Part shown: piece by piece, positions 34,114-42,048 of the stretch
Layout of the letters: each line of letters opens with the position of its first letter
How positions within the stretch are numbered: position 1 is the first letter of the stretch
NCBI GenBank assembly: GCA_034110565.1
Contig: JAWUYY010000007.1
Coordinates: 1 to 44,397 of the forward strand
Direction of reading: 5' to 3'
DNA: 44,397 bases
From: Bermanella sp034110565
Lineage (GTDB): Bacteria > Pseudomonadota > Gammaproteobacteria > Pseudomonadales > Oceanobacteraceae
Program-made: the position numbers and the translations under genes
The notes under the pieces: model-generated
What the model saw: only the letters and a program-made list of their open reading frames with translations
Database searches by the model: none
What the model was told of the DNA's origin: nothing

Positions 34114-35256
34114 ATGCTGCTGGACAAGCTCAAACCCGAAACCGCACTTACCGTGAAGAAGTATGGCTATTTCATTTATCTAATGCCTTTATTCTTGCCT
34201 GCTCTAAGTTATTACTGGGCTCATGAAACTGGATTTCACACCTTTTTTGCCTTCTTGCCATTATTTGTGGTGTATGTGATTGTGCCGATTTTGGATCTAA
34301 TACTGGGTAAAGATCCTGTCAATCCTGAAGAAAATCAGGTGCCTGGAATGAATCAAGAGGCCTTTTATCGCTGGCTCACCCTGTCTTGCTTACCATTGTA
34401 TTTCATCTGCATCTTTAGCAGTGGCTACCTTTTACTTAACTGGCCTGAGTTATCGCTACTGGGTCAAATCGGTTACGTACTGTCATTAGGCGTAGTAGGC
34501 GGCATCATTGCTATTAACGTGGGTCACGAGTTGATCCATAAAAACACCAAACTTGAGCAAATCAGTGGTGGCCTATTATTGTCATTGGTCAGTTATGCAG
34601 GCTTTAAAATTGAACATGTTTATGGCCACCATGTACATGTTTCAACGCCACAGGACGCAAGCTCTTCACGTTTTAATCAAACCCTTTACCAATTTTTACC
34701 TAACGCTTATGTGCATAACTTTTTAAATGCTTGGACACTACAGAAAGCCCGTTTAGCTAAAAAAGGCAAAACACTATTAAGTAAAGACAACGAACTCATC
34801 TGGTATTACCTGCATTCTGTATTGGTAAGTGTATTGCTAGGAGGCTTTTTTGAATTATTAGGGAGCAACTTTTGGTTAGGTGTTGGCGCATTCTTTTTAC
34901 AAAGTTTTGTGGCGTTTACTTTATTAGAAATCATTAACTACATTGAACATTACGGTTTACACCGTCGTAAAATGAGCACAGGTAAATACGAACGTGTTAC
35001 CCCAGCACACAGCTGGAACAGTAATTACTTCTTAACCAATATGTTCTTGTTTCAATTACAACGTCACAGCGATCATCACGCTTATGCTGCACGTCGCTAT
35101 CAAGTCTTACGCCACTATGATGACAGCCCGCAATTACCTTTTGGTTACGCCACCATGTTTGTGATCGCGCTATTTCCGCCATTATGGAAAGCCATAATGA
35201 ACCCAAGGGTTGAAGCCTATTATCAAGACGAAGGCCAACAACTGACTAGTCATTAG
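34114..35256 (+). CDS. alkB: alkane 1-monooxygenase
   Basis: AlkB is the membrane di-iron enzyme that hydroxylates the terminal carbon of n-alkanes, with rubredoxin as electron donor. The 380 residues hold the four histidine motifs: HELIHK (138-143), EHVYGHHVHVSTPQDA (167-182), EHYGLHRR (278-285) and LQRHSDHHAYAARRYQ (315-330). Six membrane helices are evident. A GAGG ribosome-binding site precedes the ATG. No rubredoxin or rubredoxin reductase gene is in the window. Xylene or fatty-acid hydroxylase is less likely because of the EHYGLHR and LQRHSDHH motifs. Confidence 0.96.
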   Translation: MLLDKLKPETALTVKKYGYFIYLMPLFLPALSYYWAHETGFHTFFAFLPLFVVYVIVPILDLILGKDPVNPEENQVPGMNQEAFYRWLTLSCLPLYFICIFSSGYLLLNWPELSLLGQIGYVLSLGVVGGIIAINVGHELIHKNTKLEQISGGLLLSLVSYAGFKIEHVYGHHVHVSTPQDASSSRFNQTLYQFLPNAYVHNFLNAWTLQKARLAKKGKTLLSKDNELIWYYLHSVLVSVLLGGFFELLGSNFWLGVGAFFLQSFVAFTLLEIINYIEHYGLHRRKMSTGKYERVTPAHSWNSNYFLTNMFLFQLQRHSDHHAYAARRYQVLRHYDDSPQLPFGYATMFVIALFPPLWKAIMNPRVEAYYQDEGQQLTSH

Positions 35257-35274
35257 CGATTAGTCATTAGCGAT
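35247..35274. repeat. 14-bp tandem duplication across the alkB stop codon
   Basis: TAGTCATTAGCGAT occurs twice in tandem and is followed by a partial third copy (TAGCAT). The stop codon TAG at 35254-35256 lies in the first copy. Confidence 0.9.
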
Positions 35275-35295
35275 TAGCATTTTGTCTCCACTTTG

Positions 35296-35317
35296 CCGGT
35301 CTATGACCGGTTTTTTT
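35296..35317 (+). terminator. intrinsic terminator after alkB
   Basis: CCGGTC-TAT-GACCGG is followed immediately by T7. Confidence 0.9.
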
Positions 35318-35468
35318 GTCTCTATATCCCCCCCAATTAATGCCAAATGATCAATAGAATCCGGTAATAGAATTTACCTATCAAGAAAAGAGAAATAATT
35401 AATTATCACGAGGGCACTAATCCCTCTATATTCAGGGCTAATCAAACGTATCGAGTAAGGAGACATAC

Positions 35469-35576
35469 ATGACCTTTTTAAAACGCATCATTCGCCACAA
35501 TAGAGTGAAGATACAGTGCAACTACACTGATAACTATTATGGTGATCAAGTCTGCACATTATCGAAAAAACAATAG
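35469..35576 (+). CDS. candidate small protein (35 residues) downstream of alkB
   Basis: The ATG is preceded by TAAGGAGACATAC, one of the best ribosome-binding sites in the window. The product is basic at the N-terminus (MTFLKRIIRHNRVKIQC), then polar and aromatic (NYTDNYYGDQVCTLSKKQ) with two cysteines. I do not recognise a family and see no membrane helix. It lies after the alkB terminator and so needs its own promoter; TATATT at 35427-35432 could be a -10. It may be a real small protein or a chance ORF. Confidence 0.5.
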   Translation: MTFLKRIIRHNRVKIQCNYTDNYYGDQVCTLSKKQ

Positions 35577-35587
35577 GCTGATTCGTT

Positions 35588-35644
35588 ATGAGCATCCAAG
35601 AGTTCTTTTTATTTTATAGCGAACCCAACCAAACAGAAGAGTGA
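35588..35644 (+). CDS. tiny ORF (18 residues), doubtful
   Basis: The ORF from ATG 35588 encodes MSIQEFFLFYSEPNQTEE, 11 bp after the stop of the 35-residue ORF. The ribosome-binding site is weak. It is listed because it is in a tandem series; it could be leader or chance. Confidence 0.2.
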   Translation: MSIQEFFLFYSEPNQTEE

Positions 35645-35647
35645 TAC

Positions 35648-35758
35648 ATGAGCCGAACCGCACAAGGTAGCCTTACTTGTTATGGGTTTAGGCAAATCAA
35701 CCCCTATCCTTTAATCGGTAAGCCATCCAATACCTCACCCAGCACGTACTATACTTAG
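35648..35758 (+). CDS. candidate small ORF (36 residues)
   Basis: The ATG at 35648 lies 3 bp after the previous stop and is preceded by AGAAGAG. The product is Ser/Thr/Pro-rich with one cysteine (MSRTAQGSLTCYGFRQIN at the start). It ends 8 bp before the alternative start of the epimerase gene. No family is recognised. Confidence 0.3.
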   Translation: MSRTAQGSLTCYGFRQINPYPLIGKPSNTSPSTYYT

Positions 35759-35781
35759 ATAACTGAATGTTGAGTACGATC

Positions 35782-36675
35782 ATGAAGATTCTCATAAGTG
35801 GAGCCTCTGGCCTTTTGGGCTCAGCGTTGCGCCCGTTTCTAGAAAATAAAGGACACCAAGTTTACATTTTGCACCGCGGACGCCGTGATGGCGGTTTCTT
35901 TTGGCAACCCGAAAAAGGTCTTATTCATCTAGATAAAGATATCAACCTAGACGCTGTTATTAATTTAAACGGTGTAAATATTGGTGATAAGCCTTGGAGT
36001 AAGCAACGCAAACAAGACATCATTCAAAGCCGCGTGACCTGCACTCAATTATTAAGCCAAGCGATTGCTGATAGATTTAACCCGCCCAGTGTCTTTATAA
36101 ACGCTAGCGCTATTGGCTATTATGGGGACACTGGCAGCAATGCTGTAGATGAAACATCTCAGGCAGGCCACAACTTTCTCACCCAAATAGTTAAACAATG
36201 GGAAAGCGCCGCTCAGCCCATCATCGATAATGGCGTGCGTACCGTTTTTATTCGCAGCGGTGTAATCTTAACGCCTAAAGGGGGGGCACTTAAAAAAATG
36301 CTCCTGCCCTTTAAGCTAGGTTTAGGTGGCAAGGTGGGAAGTGGGCAACAATTCATGAGTTGGATCAGCCTGACCGACGAACTGCGTGCCATTGAATTTT
36401 TATTACATACACCAAACATTAGCGGGCCTGTAAATTTAACCACCCCTAACCCAGTTACCAATTACGACTTTACCAAAGCACTAGGTGAAACGCTAAAACG
36501 CCCTACTATTTTCCCCATGCCTGCCTTTGTAGTAAAAACCCTATTTGGCGAAATGGGTGACTTATTATTGCTAGGTAGTAACCGAGTATTGCCAAAAACA
36601 CTGACAGAAAACGGCTTTAAATTTACACACCCAGATATAACCCGTGCACTGGCTTTTGAGCTAAAAAAGCGTTAA
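35782..36675 (+). CDS. yfcH: TIGR01777-family NAD(P)-dependent epimerase
   Basis: This extended SDR protein of 297 residues begins KILISGASGLLGSALRPFLE (Rossmann G-x-S-G-x-x-G). It continues with FINASAIGYYGDTG (SDR active-site Y-x-x-x-K variant as in the family, where Y-Y-G is conserved). The C-terminal DUF1731 part (RVLPKTLTENGFKFTHPDI) is diagnostic. The substrate is unknown; YfcH relatives are linked to cell division or NADPH enzymes only by context. An ATG at 35767 is in frame; the ATG at 35782 puts the Rossmann loop at the usual distance. Confidence 0.9.
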   Translation: MKILISGASGLLGSALRPFLENKGHQVYILHRGRRDGGFFWQPEKGLIHLDKDINLDAVINLNGVNIGDKPWSKQRKQDIIQSRVTCTQLLSQAIADRFNPPSVFINASAIGYYGDTGSNAVDETSQAGHNFLTQIVKQWESAAQPIIDNGVRTVFIRSGVILTPKGGALKKMLLPFKLGLGGKVGSGQQFMSWISLTDELRAIEFLLHTPNISGPVNLTTPNPVTNYDFTKALGETLKRPTIFPMPAFVVKTLFGEMGDLLLLGSNRVLPKTLTENGFKFTHPDITRALAFELKKR

Positions 36676-36823
36676 CAAAAATAAATATTACCGCATATAG
36701 ACGGATGCAAAAAAAAGACTACTATACAGGCTCCATCACTTACTAAAGAGGAACATGTGGATGATTGTATTGAAAACCCTTTCGGAGAAACCCAGCACTT
36801 AAGCTGTTGGTTTCCGGTTTACT

Positions 36824-36876
36824 GGGGATTATCCCCGTTACTAAATTGTCATACGAGTAACCAAGGTTACTTGGGG
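36824..36876 (+). promoter_or_regulatory. rsgA leader with mutually exclusive hairpins
   Basis: GGGGAT-T-ATCCCC (36824-36836) forms one hairpin. AGTAACC (36856-36862) can pair with GGTTACT (36865-36871) next to the ribosome-binding region, or its AGTAAC can pair with the earlier GTTACT (36837-36842). The two pairings exclude each other. GGGG at 36873-36876 lies 8 nt before the ATG. Confidence 0.45.
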
Positions 36877-36883
36877 TTTGTAC

Positions 36884-37939
36884 ATGAATACATGTTTTAC
36901 GTTGCCACAACTTGGCTGGCGCGGTTTTTTTCAAACACAATTAAGTTTTGAAGAAATCGAATCGTTTCACCCTGTTCGCATAAGCGAACACCATAGAAAT
37001 CAATATCATTACCTCTCTCAAGACGGCGAAGGCATGCTCGCCATTCATCCATCCATGCCCGCTATGACCGTGGGCGATTGGATCTTGCTGAGTGAAGAAG
37101 GACAATTTGAACGACTACTTGAACGCCAGAGTCATTTCTCGCGCAAAGCCAGTGGTTCAAAAGTGCACGAGCAAAGCATTGCTAGCAATGTAGACACTGT
37201 GTTTATTGTTGCGTCATTAAATGATGACTTTAATTTAAATCGTATCGAGCGCTACCTTGCCATCACCCACGAAGCACAAAGTGACCCTGTTGTGGTGCTC
37301 ACCAAAGCTGATTTATGTGACGACATTGACGCTTACCTTGAGCCCTTACGCAAACTGGACCATCACCTGATGATCGAAGTCGTGAATGCTCTAGATGGCG
37401 AAAGCTTAAAAGGCTTACAGTCTTGGTGTAAAACGGGCCAGACCATCGCATTATTGGGTTCATCTGGTGTAGGCAAATCCACTTTGGTAAATACCTTAAA
37501 AGGGTTAGCCGAAGATGACGCAGCCGCCAGCGCGACTCAAAAAATACGCGAAGATGATAGCAAAGGACGACACACAACCACGTCTCGCCAGTTGCATTTC
37601 TTGCCCCAAGGTGGCTTATTCCTAGACACACCAGGGATGCGCGAATTGCAAATCGTGAATTGTGAAGAGGGAATTGAGCATACTTTTTCTGATATCACCG
37701 AGCTTGCAAAAGGCTGTCGCTTCACTAACTGCGAGCATCATGGGGAACCGGATTGTGCGGTTAACCAAGCGATTGATGATGGTGATTTGGAATTACGCCG
37801 CTTACAAAGTTACCACAAGCTCATGCGTGAACAGGCGTTGAATATGGCGACACTTGCTCAGAAACGTGAAAGTGATCGCAATACAACGAAGTTTTATCGC
37901 AACGTGCAAAGTGACATGCGGGCGTTGAAAAATCGCTAG
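36884..37939 (+). CDS. rsgA: small ribosomal subunit biogenesis GTPase RsgA
   Basis: RsgA is a circularly permuted GTPase that checks late 30S assembly. The 351 residues show an N-terminal OB fold (about 25-100) and the permuted motif order: G4 VVLTKADL, then G1 LGSSGVGKSTLVN, then G3 DTPGMREL. The zinc-binding end CRFTNCEHHGEPDC (C-x4-C-x-H-x5-C) is intact. The TTG at 36878 is also in frame, but the ATG at 36884 is preferred. The leader has competing hairpins, and the gene ends at a strong terminator. Confidence 0.96.
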   Translation: MNTCFTLPQLGWRGFFQTQLSFEEIESFHPVRISEHHRNQYHYLSQDGEGMLAIHPSMPAMTVGDWILLSEEGQFERLLERQSHFSRKASGSKVHEQSIASNVDTVFIVASLNDDFNLNRIERYLAITHEAQSDPVVVLTKADLCDDIDAYLEPLRKLDHHLMIEVVNALDGESLKGLQSWCKTGQTIALLGSSGVGKSTLVNTLKGLAEDDAAASATQKIREDDSKGRHTTTSRQLHFLPQGGLFLDTPGMRELQIVNCEEGIEHTFSDITELAKGCRFTNCEHHGEPDCAVNQAIDDGDLELRRLQSYHKLMREQALNMATLAQKRESDRNTTKFYRNVQSDMRALKNR

Positions 37940-37952
37940 GTTAAACTGAGAT

Positions 37953-37986
37953 AAAAAAACCGCTTGTAGTGATACAAGCGGTTTTT
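37953..37986 (+). terminator. intrinsic terminator after rsgA
   Basis: CCGCTTGTA-GTGA-TACAAGCGG with A7 before and T5 after. The stem shares ACAAGCGGT with the ilvE terminator. Confidence 0.93.
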
Positions 37987-38147
37987 CTTATTTTATAAAT
38001 CATATTAAAATAACTATCTATAATAAAAACACTTTCGATGTCTGCCCCACTTCACTACTGTAGTTTCTATTAGCACTGAGCATAAAGCCCCTTCGACAAG
38101 CGCTGCGAATCGCATAAAACCACGTCGAAATATGGCTCATTCGAAGA
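37987..38147. other. intergenic, no gene seen
   Basis: AT-rich spacer between the convergent rsgA and exonuclease genes. A weak inverted repeat TTCGAC/GTCGAA is present; I see no gene. Confidence 0.4.
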
Positions 38148-38633
38148 CTAAATATTTTTGATCTTTTTATACGTCTCACGCAACAAGGTCACATCATTGG
38201 CGGCGCGATGCATTTCAAGCCCAAGCTCTTTTACCATGGCGTCTTTGGTGTCGCTCCATGTAATCATGTCTTCTTCGTTTAATAATCGCATAAGGGTGTC
38301 GAGTTTGAAGCGTTGGATTATTTCAGCTTCGTCAAATAAACGACCTAACCATGAGCTATCAAAGCTCCAGGCGTCGCTATAGAGAGTAAGACCACCACAT
38401 AAATCGTTGAGAAATATGGCCACTTCACGGGGGCTTTTACCGTGCTCGATAAGGTATTCACGGCTAATGCCATGCAGGGCTTGGGCACTTTCATCCCAAT
38501 GATCCCAACCTTCAGCAGGTTGAATAAGCAGGGCATGGACAGAGCCATCTGCAAGGGCGATACCCACTTCGATGGGGTAGCTGCCGCGTCCAAAGCCGGA
38601 CGCTTCTAAATCAATAATGGCCGGCACTTCCAT
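38148..38633 (-). CDS. DnaQ-fold DEDDh 3'-5' exonuclease
   Basis: This 161-residue protein has the Exo I motif AIIDLEASGFG (catalytic D8 and E10). Exo II is in LTLYSDAWSFDSSWLGRLFD (about 81-100), and Exo III is HRAANDVTLL (H and D, DEDDh type). The size is that of single-domain exonucleases of the RNase T/DNA pol III epsilon group. The physiological target, RNA or DNA, is unknown. AAGG precedes the ATG. It lies downstream of the GspE-like gene in the same direction, 84 bp apart, with a hairpin between. Confidence 0.9.
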   Translation of the reverse strand: MEVPAIIDLEASGFGRGSYPIEVGIALADGSVHALLIQPAEGWDHWDESAQALHGISREYLIEHGKSPREVAIFLNDLCGGLTLYSDAWSFDSSWLGRLFDEAEIIQRFKLDTLMRLLNEEDMITWSDTKDAMVKELGLEMHRAANDVTLLRETYKKIKNI

Positions 38634-38654
38634 TATGTATTACCTTTTTTTATG

Positions 38655-38674
38655 GCACCCAGTCTGTTGGGTGC
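38655..38674 (-). other. hairpin between GspE-like and exonuclease genes
   Basis: GCACCCA (38655-38661) and TGGGTGC (38668-38674) pair with a 6-nt loop. On the minus strand an A-run, not a T-run, follows, so it is not a standard terminator for the GspE-like gene. Confidence 0.5.
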
Positions 38675-38717
38675 GGAATCCGGACGTAATAACGGCGGCC
38701 TGCTGATCGTCCTTGGG

Positions 38718-40469
38718 TTATCCCATTTCACTTGGGGCAACTCGCAATACTTCTTCTATCGTGGTGAGTCCTGCCGCCACTTTTTGCGCACCACTTAATC
38801 GTAGGTTACGCATGCCGTCTTTCATAGCTTGGCGTCTTAATTGCGCCATATCTGTTTGCACTTGGATAAGCCCTGCCAATGTATCACTCATGGGCATAAC
38901 TTCATAGAGCCCTGCACGGCCCATGTAACCTGTATTGCGGCATTCTAAACAGCCAACAGGTTCATAGATAAATTCTGGTGGCTTGGCGCTCCACGGTTGC
39001 ACTAATTCATCCCATAACTGGGTATTAGTGGCCTGCTTTTGCTTGCAATGGGGACAAAGGGTGCGCACAAGACGCTGAGCCATGACACCCGTCACAGCAC
39101 TCTTAATTAAGTAATGAGGCACGCCAATATGCTGTAAACGAGCGATGGCACTCGGGGCATCGTTTGTGTGTAACGTGGATAACACTAAGTGCCCCGTAAG
39201 CGCCGCCTGAATGGCCATTTCAGCGGTTTCACTGTCACGAATCTCACCTATCATTATGATGTCTGGGTCTTGTCGCATAAGCGTGCGAATGCCCGAAGCA
39301 AAATCGAGATCAATAGTCGGATTAACCTGCATTTGGTTAAAGGTGGACTCAACCATTTCAATCGGGTCTTCGACCGTACACACGTTCACATCTTCAGTGG
39401 CAAGCTGCTTAAGCGTGCTGTACAAGGTGGTGGTTTTCCCCGACCCGGTTGGGCCGGTAACCAATACGATGCCAGAAGTTTGGTGCACCATAGAGTCCCA
39501 AAGGGCGTAGTCTTCTTTGCTAAAACCCAGCTCACTGAAATTACGCAGTAATACATCAGGGTCAAATATGCGCATGACCAATTTTTCACCAAATGCGGTC
39601 GGCATGGTGCTTAAGCGTAACTCCACTTCATGACCGTTTGGTGTACGGGTTTTAAGACGGCTATCTTGTGGCTTACGTTTTTCGGCGATGTTCATGCGCC
39701 CTAAGCTTTTAATACGACTGGTAATGGCATTGGATACCGTAGAAGGAAACTCATAAACCGGATGCAGGACGCCATCTATGCGAAAACGCACTTTAGAAAT
39801 GTCGCGCCTTGGCTCTATATGAATATCACTGGCGCGCTGTTCAAACGCATACTGAAATAACCAATCCACAATGTTAACGATGTGCTCATCATTGGCGTCT
39901 GGGTTTCCTTTACTGCCCAGTTCAACTAAGGACTCTAAATTGCTGCCCTGCCGTTGGTGTAACGCACTGGCACCACTGACCGAAGCCGCCAGCGAAAAGA
40001 ACTCCACTTGGTAACGTTGAATGTCCGAGGGCTTTGCCAGCACTATTTCAACCTGACGACGGTTGATGTGTTCTATGTCGGCGATCCAACGACGATCAAA
40101 TGGTTCTGCGGTGGCCACTGTGACCACGTCCGTCGTTAAACCCACAGGCAATAAACCATGACGCTTGGCAAACGCAAACGACATGGTAGGCGTTACCTTG
40201 CTGGCTTTGACTTTTAACGGATCAATAGTGAAATATTCTAACTGTGACTCTTTGGCCAGTAGATGCATGATGAGCTCTTCATCTAATTTTACATCTTCCT
40301 GTGCGGCACTTTTTAATTGATAGCTTTGAATCGCAGTTGCCGGATGGAATTTACCATTCATGCCTTTTTGTTTAATTTCTGCCAAATGCTCAGGGCTTAA
40401 GTGGCCATCTTGCTTAAGCAAGTTAGTAATAGCCCCGAGGGATAATTTTAAATCTTGTACCTGATTCAT
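38718..40469 (-). CDS. GspE/PilB-type secretion ATPase
   Basis: This 583-residue assembly ATPase drives type II secretion or pilus-like filaments. It has an N1E/MshEN-like domain (about 1-150), the central N2 part (SDIHIEPRRDISKVRFRIDG, about 217-236), and the ATPase core. The core shows Walker A GPTGSGKTTTLYS (about 343-355), an Asp box TVEDPIEM, Walker B IIMIGEIRDSETAEMA and a His box LSTLHTNDAPSA. The zinc tetracysteine is present as CPHC ... CLEC. No GspF/PilC or pilin gene is nearby, so it is an orphan here. The ATG at 40481 is in frame; the ATG at 40469 (MNQVQDLKLSL) is chosen. Confidence 0.93.
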   Translation of the reverse strand: MNQVQDLKLSLGAITNLLKQDGHLSPEHLAEIKQKGMNGKFHPATAIQSYQLKSAAQEDVKLDEELIMHLLAKESQLEYFTIDPLKVKASKVTPTMSFAFAKRHGLLPVGLTTDVVTVATAEPFDRRWIADIEHINRRQVEIVLAKPSDIQRYQVEFFSLAASVSGASALHQRQGSNLESLVELGSKGNPDANDEHIVNIVDWLFQYAFEQRASDIHIEPRRDISKVRFRIDGVLHPVYEFPSTVSNAITSRIKSLGRMNIAEKRKPQDSRLKTRTPNGHEVELRLSTMPTAFGEKLVMRIFDPDVLLRNFSELGFSKEDYALWDSMVHQTSGIVLVTGPTGSGKTTTLYSTLKQLATEDVNVCTVEDPIEMVESTFNQMQVNPTIDLDFASGIRTLMRQDPDIIMIGEIRDSETAEMAIQAALTGHLVLSTLHTNDAPSAIARLQHIGVPHYLIKSAVTGVMAQRLVRTLCPHCKQKQATNTQLWDELVQPWSAKPPEFIYEPVGCLECRNTGYMGRAGLYEVMPMSDTLAGLIQVQTDMAQLRRQAMKDGMRNLRLSGAQKVAAGLTTIEEVLRVAPSEMG

Positions 40470-40532
40470 AATGGTTTCCAATACTCACCATCGATCGTGA
40501 GCGATGTCTTTGGCAAAAAAATAGGGTATTAA

Positions 40533-41912
40533 CTAATTAGAACATAACGCAATCAGCGTCTGCTTGGCATCCAATAAGTTTCGTTTTTCCACAGTGAGCC
40601 GGCGCTGCCAGCTGGCTAATTTGGCGCGACTGGTTTCATCTGTCATAGCGCCTTGTAAATCTTTGGCCGCAATCATGGCATTAACCACTGCCTGACAACG
40701 TACCACTTCATTCACCGCCTTGTAGCGCTCATCGCCACAACGTAGCAACACAAACGCCAGTGTTTGTAATGAGGGCTCACTCACATCGAGCTCTTGGGCT
40801 AAACGGGTAATCAAGACATTGATCCACGGCGCCGCGTTATGTTCGCTTGCTTGCCCTTGGGTATACAAAAACTCACCCAGCTCTAGCATGGCCATACCAA
40901 GACCATTGTTCGCCATCCAAGTTTCAAGGCCACCGCTTAATTGTGACGCAATTACCGATAATAAACGCTGACTCAGGCCACGACTGTGACTATTGTTATC
41001 AACATATAAGCCGGTAACGACCGTAGCCGGTTGCAATATTTTATTTAGATCTTGCTGTAATACTAACCAGCGACCACGAAGTGTGTCGGGACAGTGAGGT
41101 AGTTCATTAAGCATCCAGCATACTGCATTCACTTGACGACTCATCACCAAGAGTGACCACCAATTTTCTTGCTGAGAAAACTTATCCCAGTGGCGACTCA
41201 AGCGCGTCAGGGTTTCTTGCAAAAGCGACAGTACTGATAAGTCATTTTTTTCTAAGGCACCAGTGAAGTCTTGCGGAGTAAAAAAGCTTAACGCAGGAAA
41301 CAATAAGCCATAACCGCGTTCCGCTTTGTTAATGTCGCACGGTACTAATGGATGTTGTTCAGCTAATTGCTTAGCAAAGGTAAATAAATCGTCAACTCGA
41401 CCGGACTTAAGCTCTAGTTCGATCTCACACAAATTAATACTCTGGCTGGTTGCAGGGTTATGCGTAGTATTCGAGCCTTGGTTATGGATTGTGCCTTCGT
41501 CTAGCACTAATTCTATTTCACTCTCGCCTACGTGCTTGATCCAAACATGACGAGTAAAGTCGGTTTTAAAAATAGGCGCTATGGCGTCGCGTAGGTTTTC
41601 ATCTAACTGAATATCATTTTCAAATAAAGACCAATCCAATTGATTGGTAGGAATGTCGTACTCCCATTCGCCACGCTCATGCAAACCGGCCATGGCCTGG
41701 CCTTTGTTTTTTAAGGTTTGCTTGTAACCGTGCTGAGATTTACGCACACGCAAAGCCGCATGGGCCTGATTAAGGGCAAGATCAGGGGTATCAAAATACT
41801 GGTTATCCAGCTCTAAGGGCTCCCCTTGTGCTTGACCTAAGTTCACATCTAGCATGAATGACGCAACAGCGTGACTGGGTAATGAGAGTTTGAGTTCGAC
41901 TTCTTTGGCCAT
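40533..41912 (-). CDS. ygiF: CYTH-CHAD-like inorganic triphosphatase (YgiF-like)
   Basis: The ATG at 41912 gives 459 residues beginning MAKEVELKLSLP, the E-x-E-x-K signature of the CYTH tunnel enzymes. Other CYTH residues are in LDNQYFDTPD, ALRVRKSQHGYKQTLKNKG, RGEWEY and CEIELELKSG, all in the first 210 residues. The C-terminal half is helical and CHAD-like with few of the usual histidines. YgiF hydrolyses inorganic triphosphate. In E. coli ygiF adjoins glnE, but here the two genes are about 33 kb apart. The upstream frame to 41978 has no family resemblance. Confidence 0.9.
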   Translation of the reverse strand: MAKEVELKLSLPSHAVASFMLDVNLGQAQGEPLELDNQYFDTPDLALNQAHAALRVRKSQHGYKQTLKNKGQAMAGLHERGEWEYDIPTNQLDWSLFENDIQLDENLRDAIAPIFKTDFTRHVWIKHVGESEIELVLDEGTIHNQGSNTTHNPATSQSINLCEIELELKSGRVDDLFTFAKQLAEQHPLVPCDINKAERGYGLLFPALSFFTPQDFTGALEKNDLSVLSLLQETLTRLSRHWDKFSQQENWWSLLVMSRQVNAVCWMLNELPHCPDTLRGRWLVLQQDLNKILQPATVVTGLYVDNNSHSRGLSQRLLSVIASQLSGGLETWMANNGLGMAMLELGEFLYTQGQASEHNAAPWINVLITRLAQELDVSEPSLQTLAFVLLRCGDERYKAVNEVVRCQAVVNAMIAAKDLQGAMTDETSRAKLASWQRRLTVEKRNLLDAKQTLIALCSN

Positions 41913-42048
41913 AGCCTTCCACTTATTATTTTTTATCCCTTCCAGCTTAGCAGAAAGGCTTAAAAGACTCAGTATCAATCATAGAAACCCCAAGACATTT
42001 TTATCCCCTTTGATACACTCATCATACTTGCCATTTAAGGTTTAGAGC

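Noticed and set aside
36757..36951. 64-codon ORF with GTG start overlapping the rsgA start
   Set aside because: It is in a different frame from rsgA, has no family resemblance and overlaps the leader hairpins. It is probably a shadow of the leader and rsgA start.
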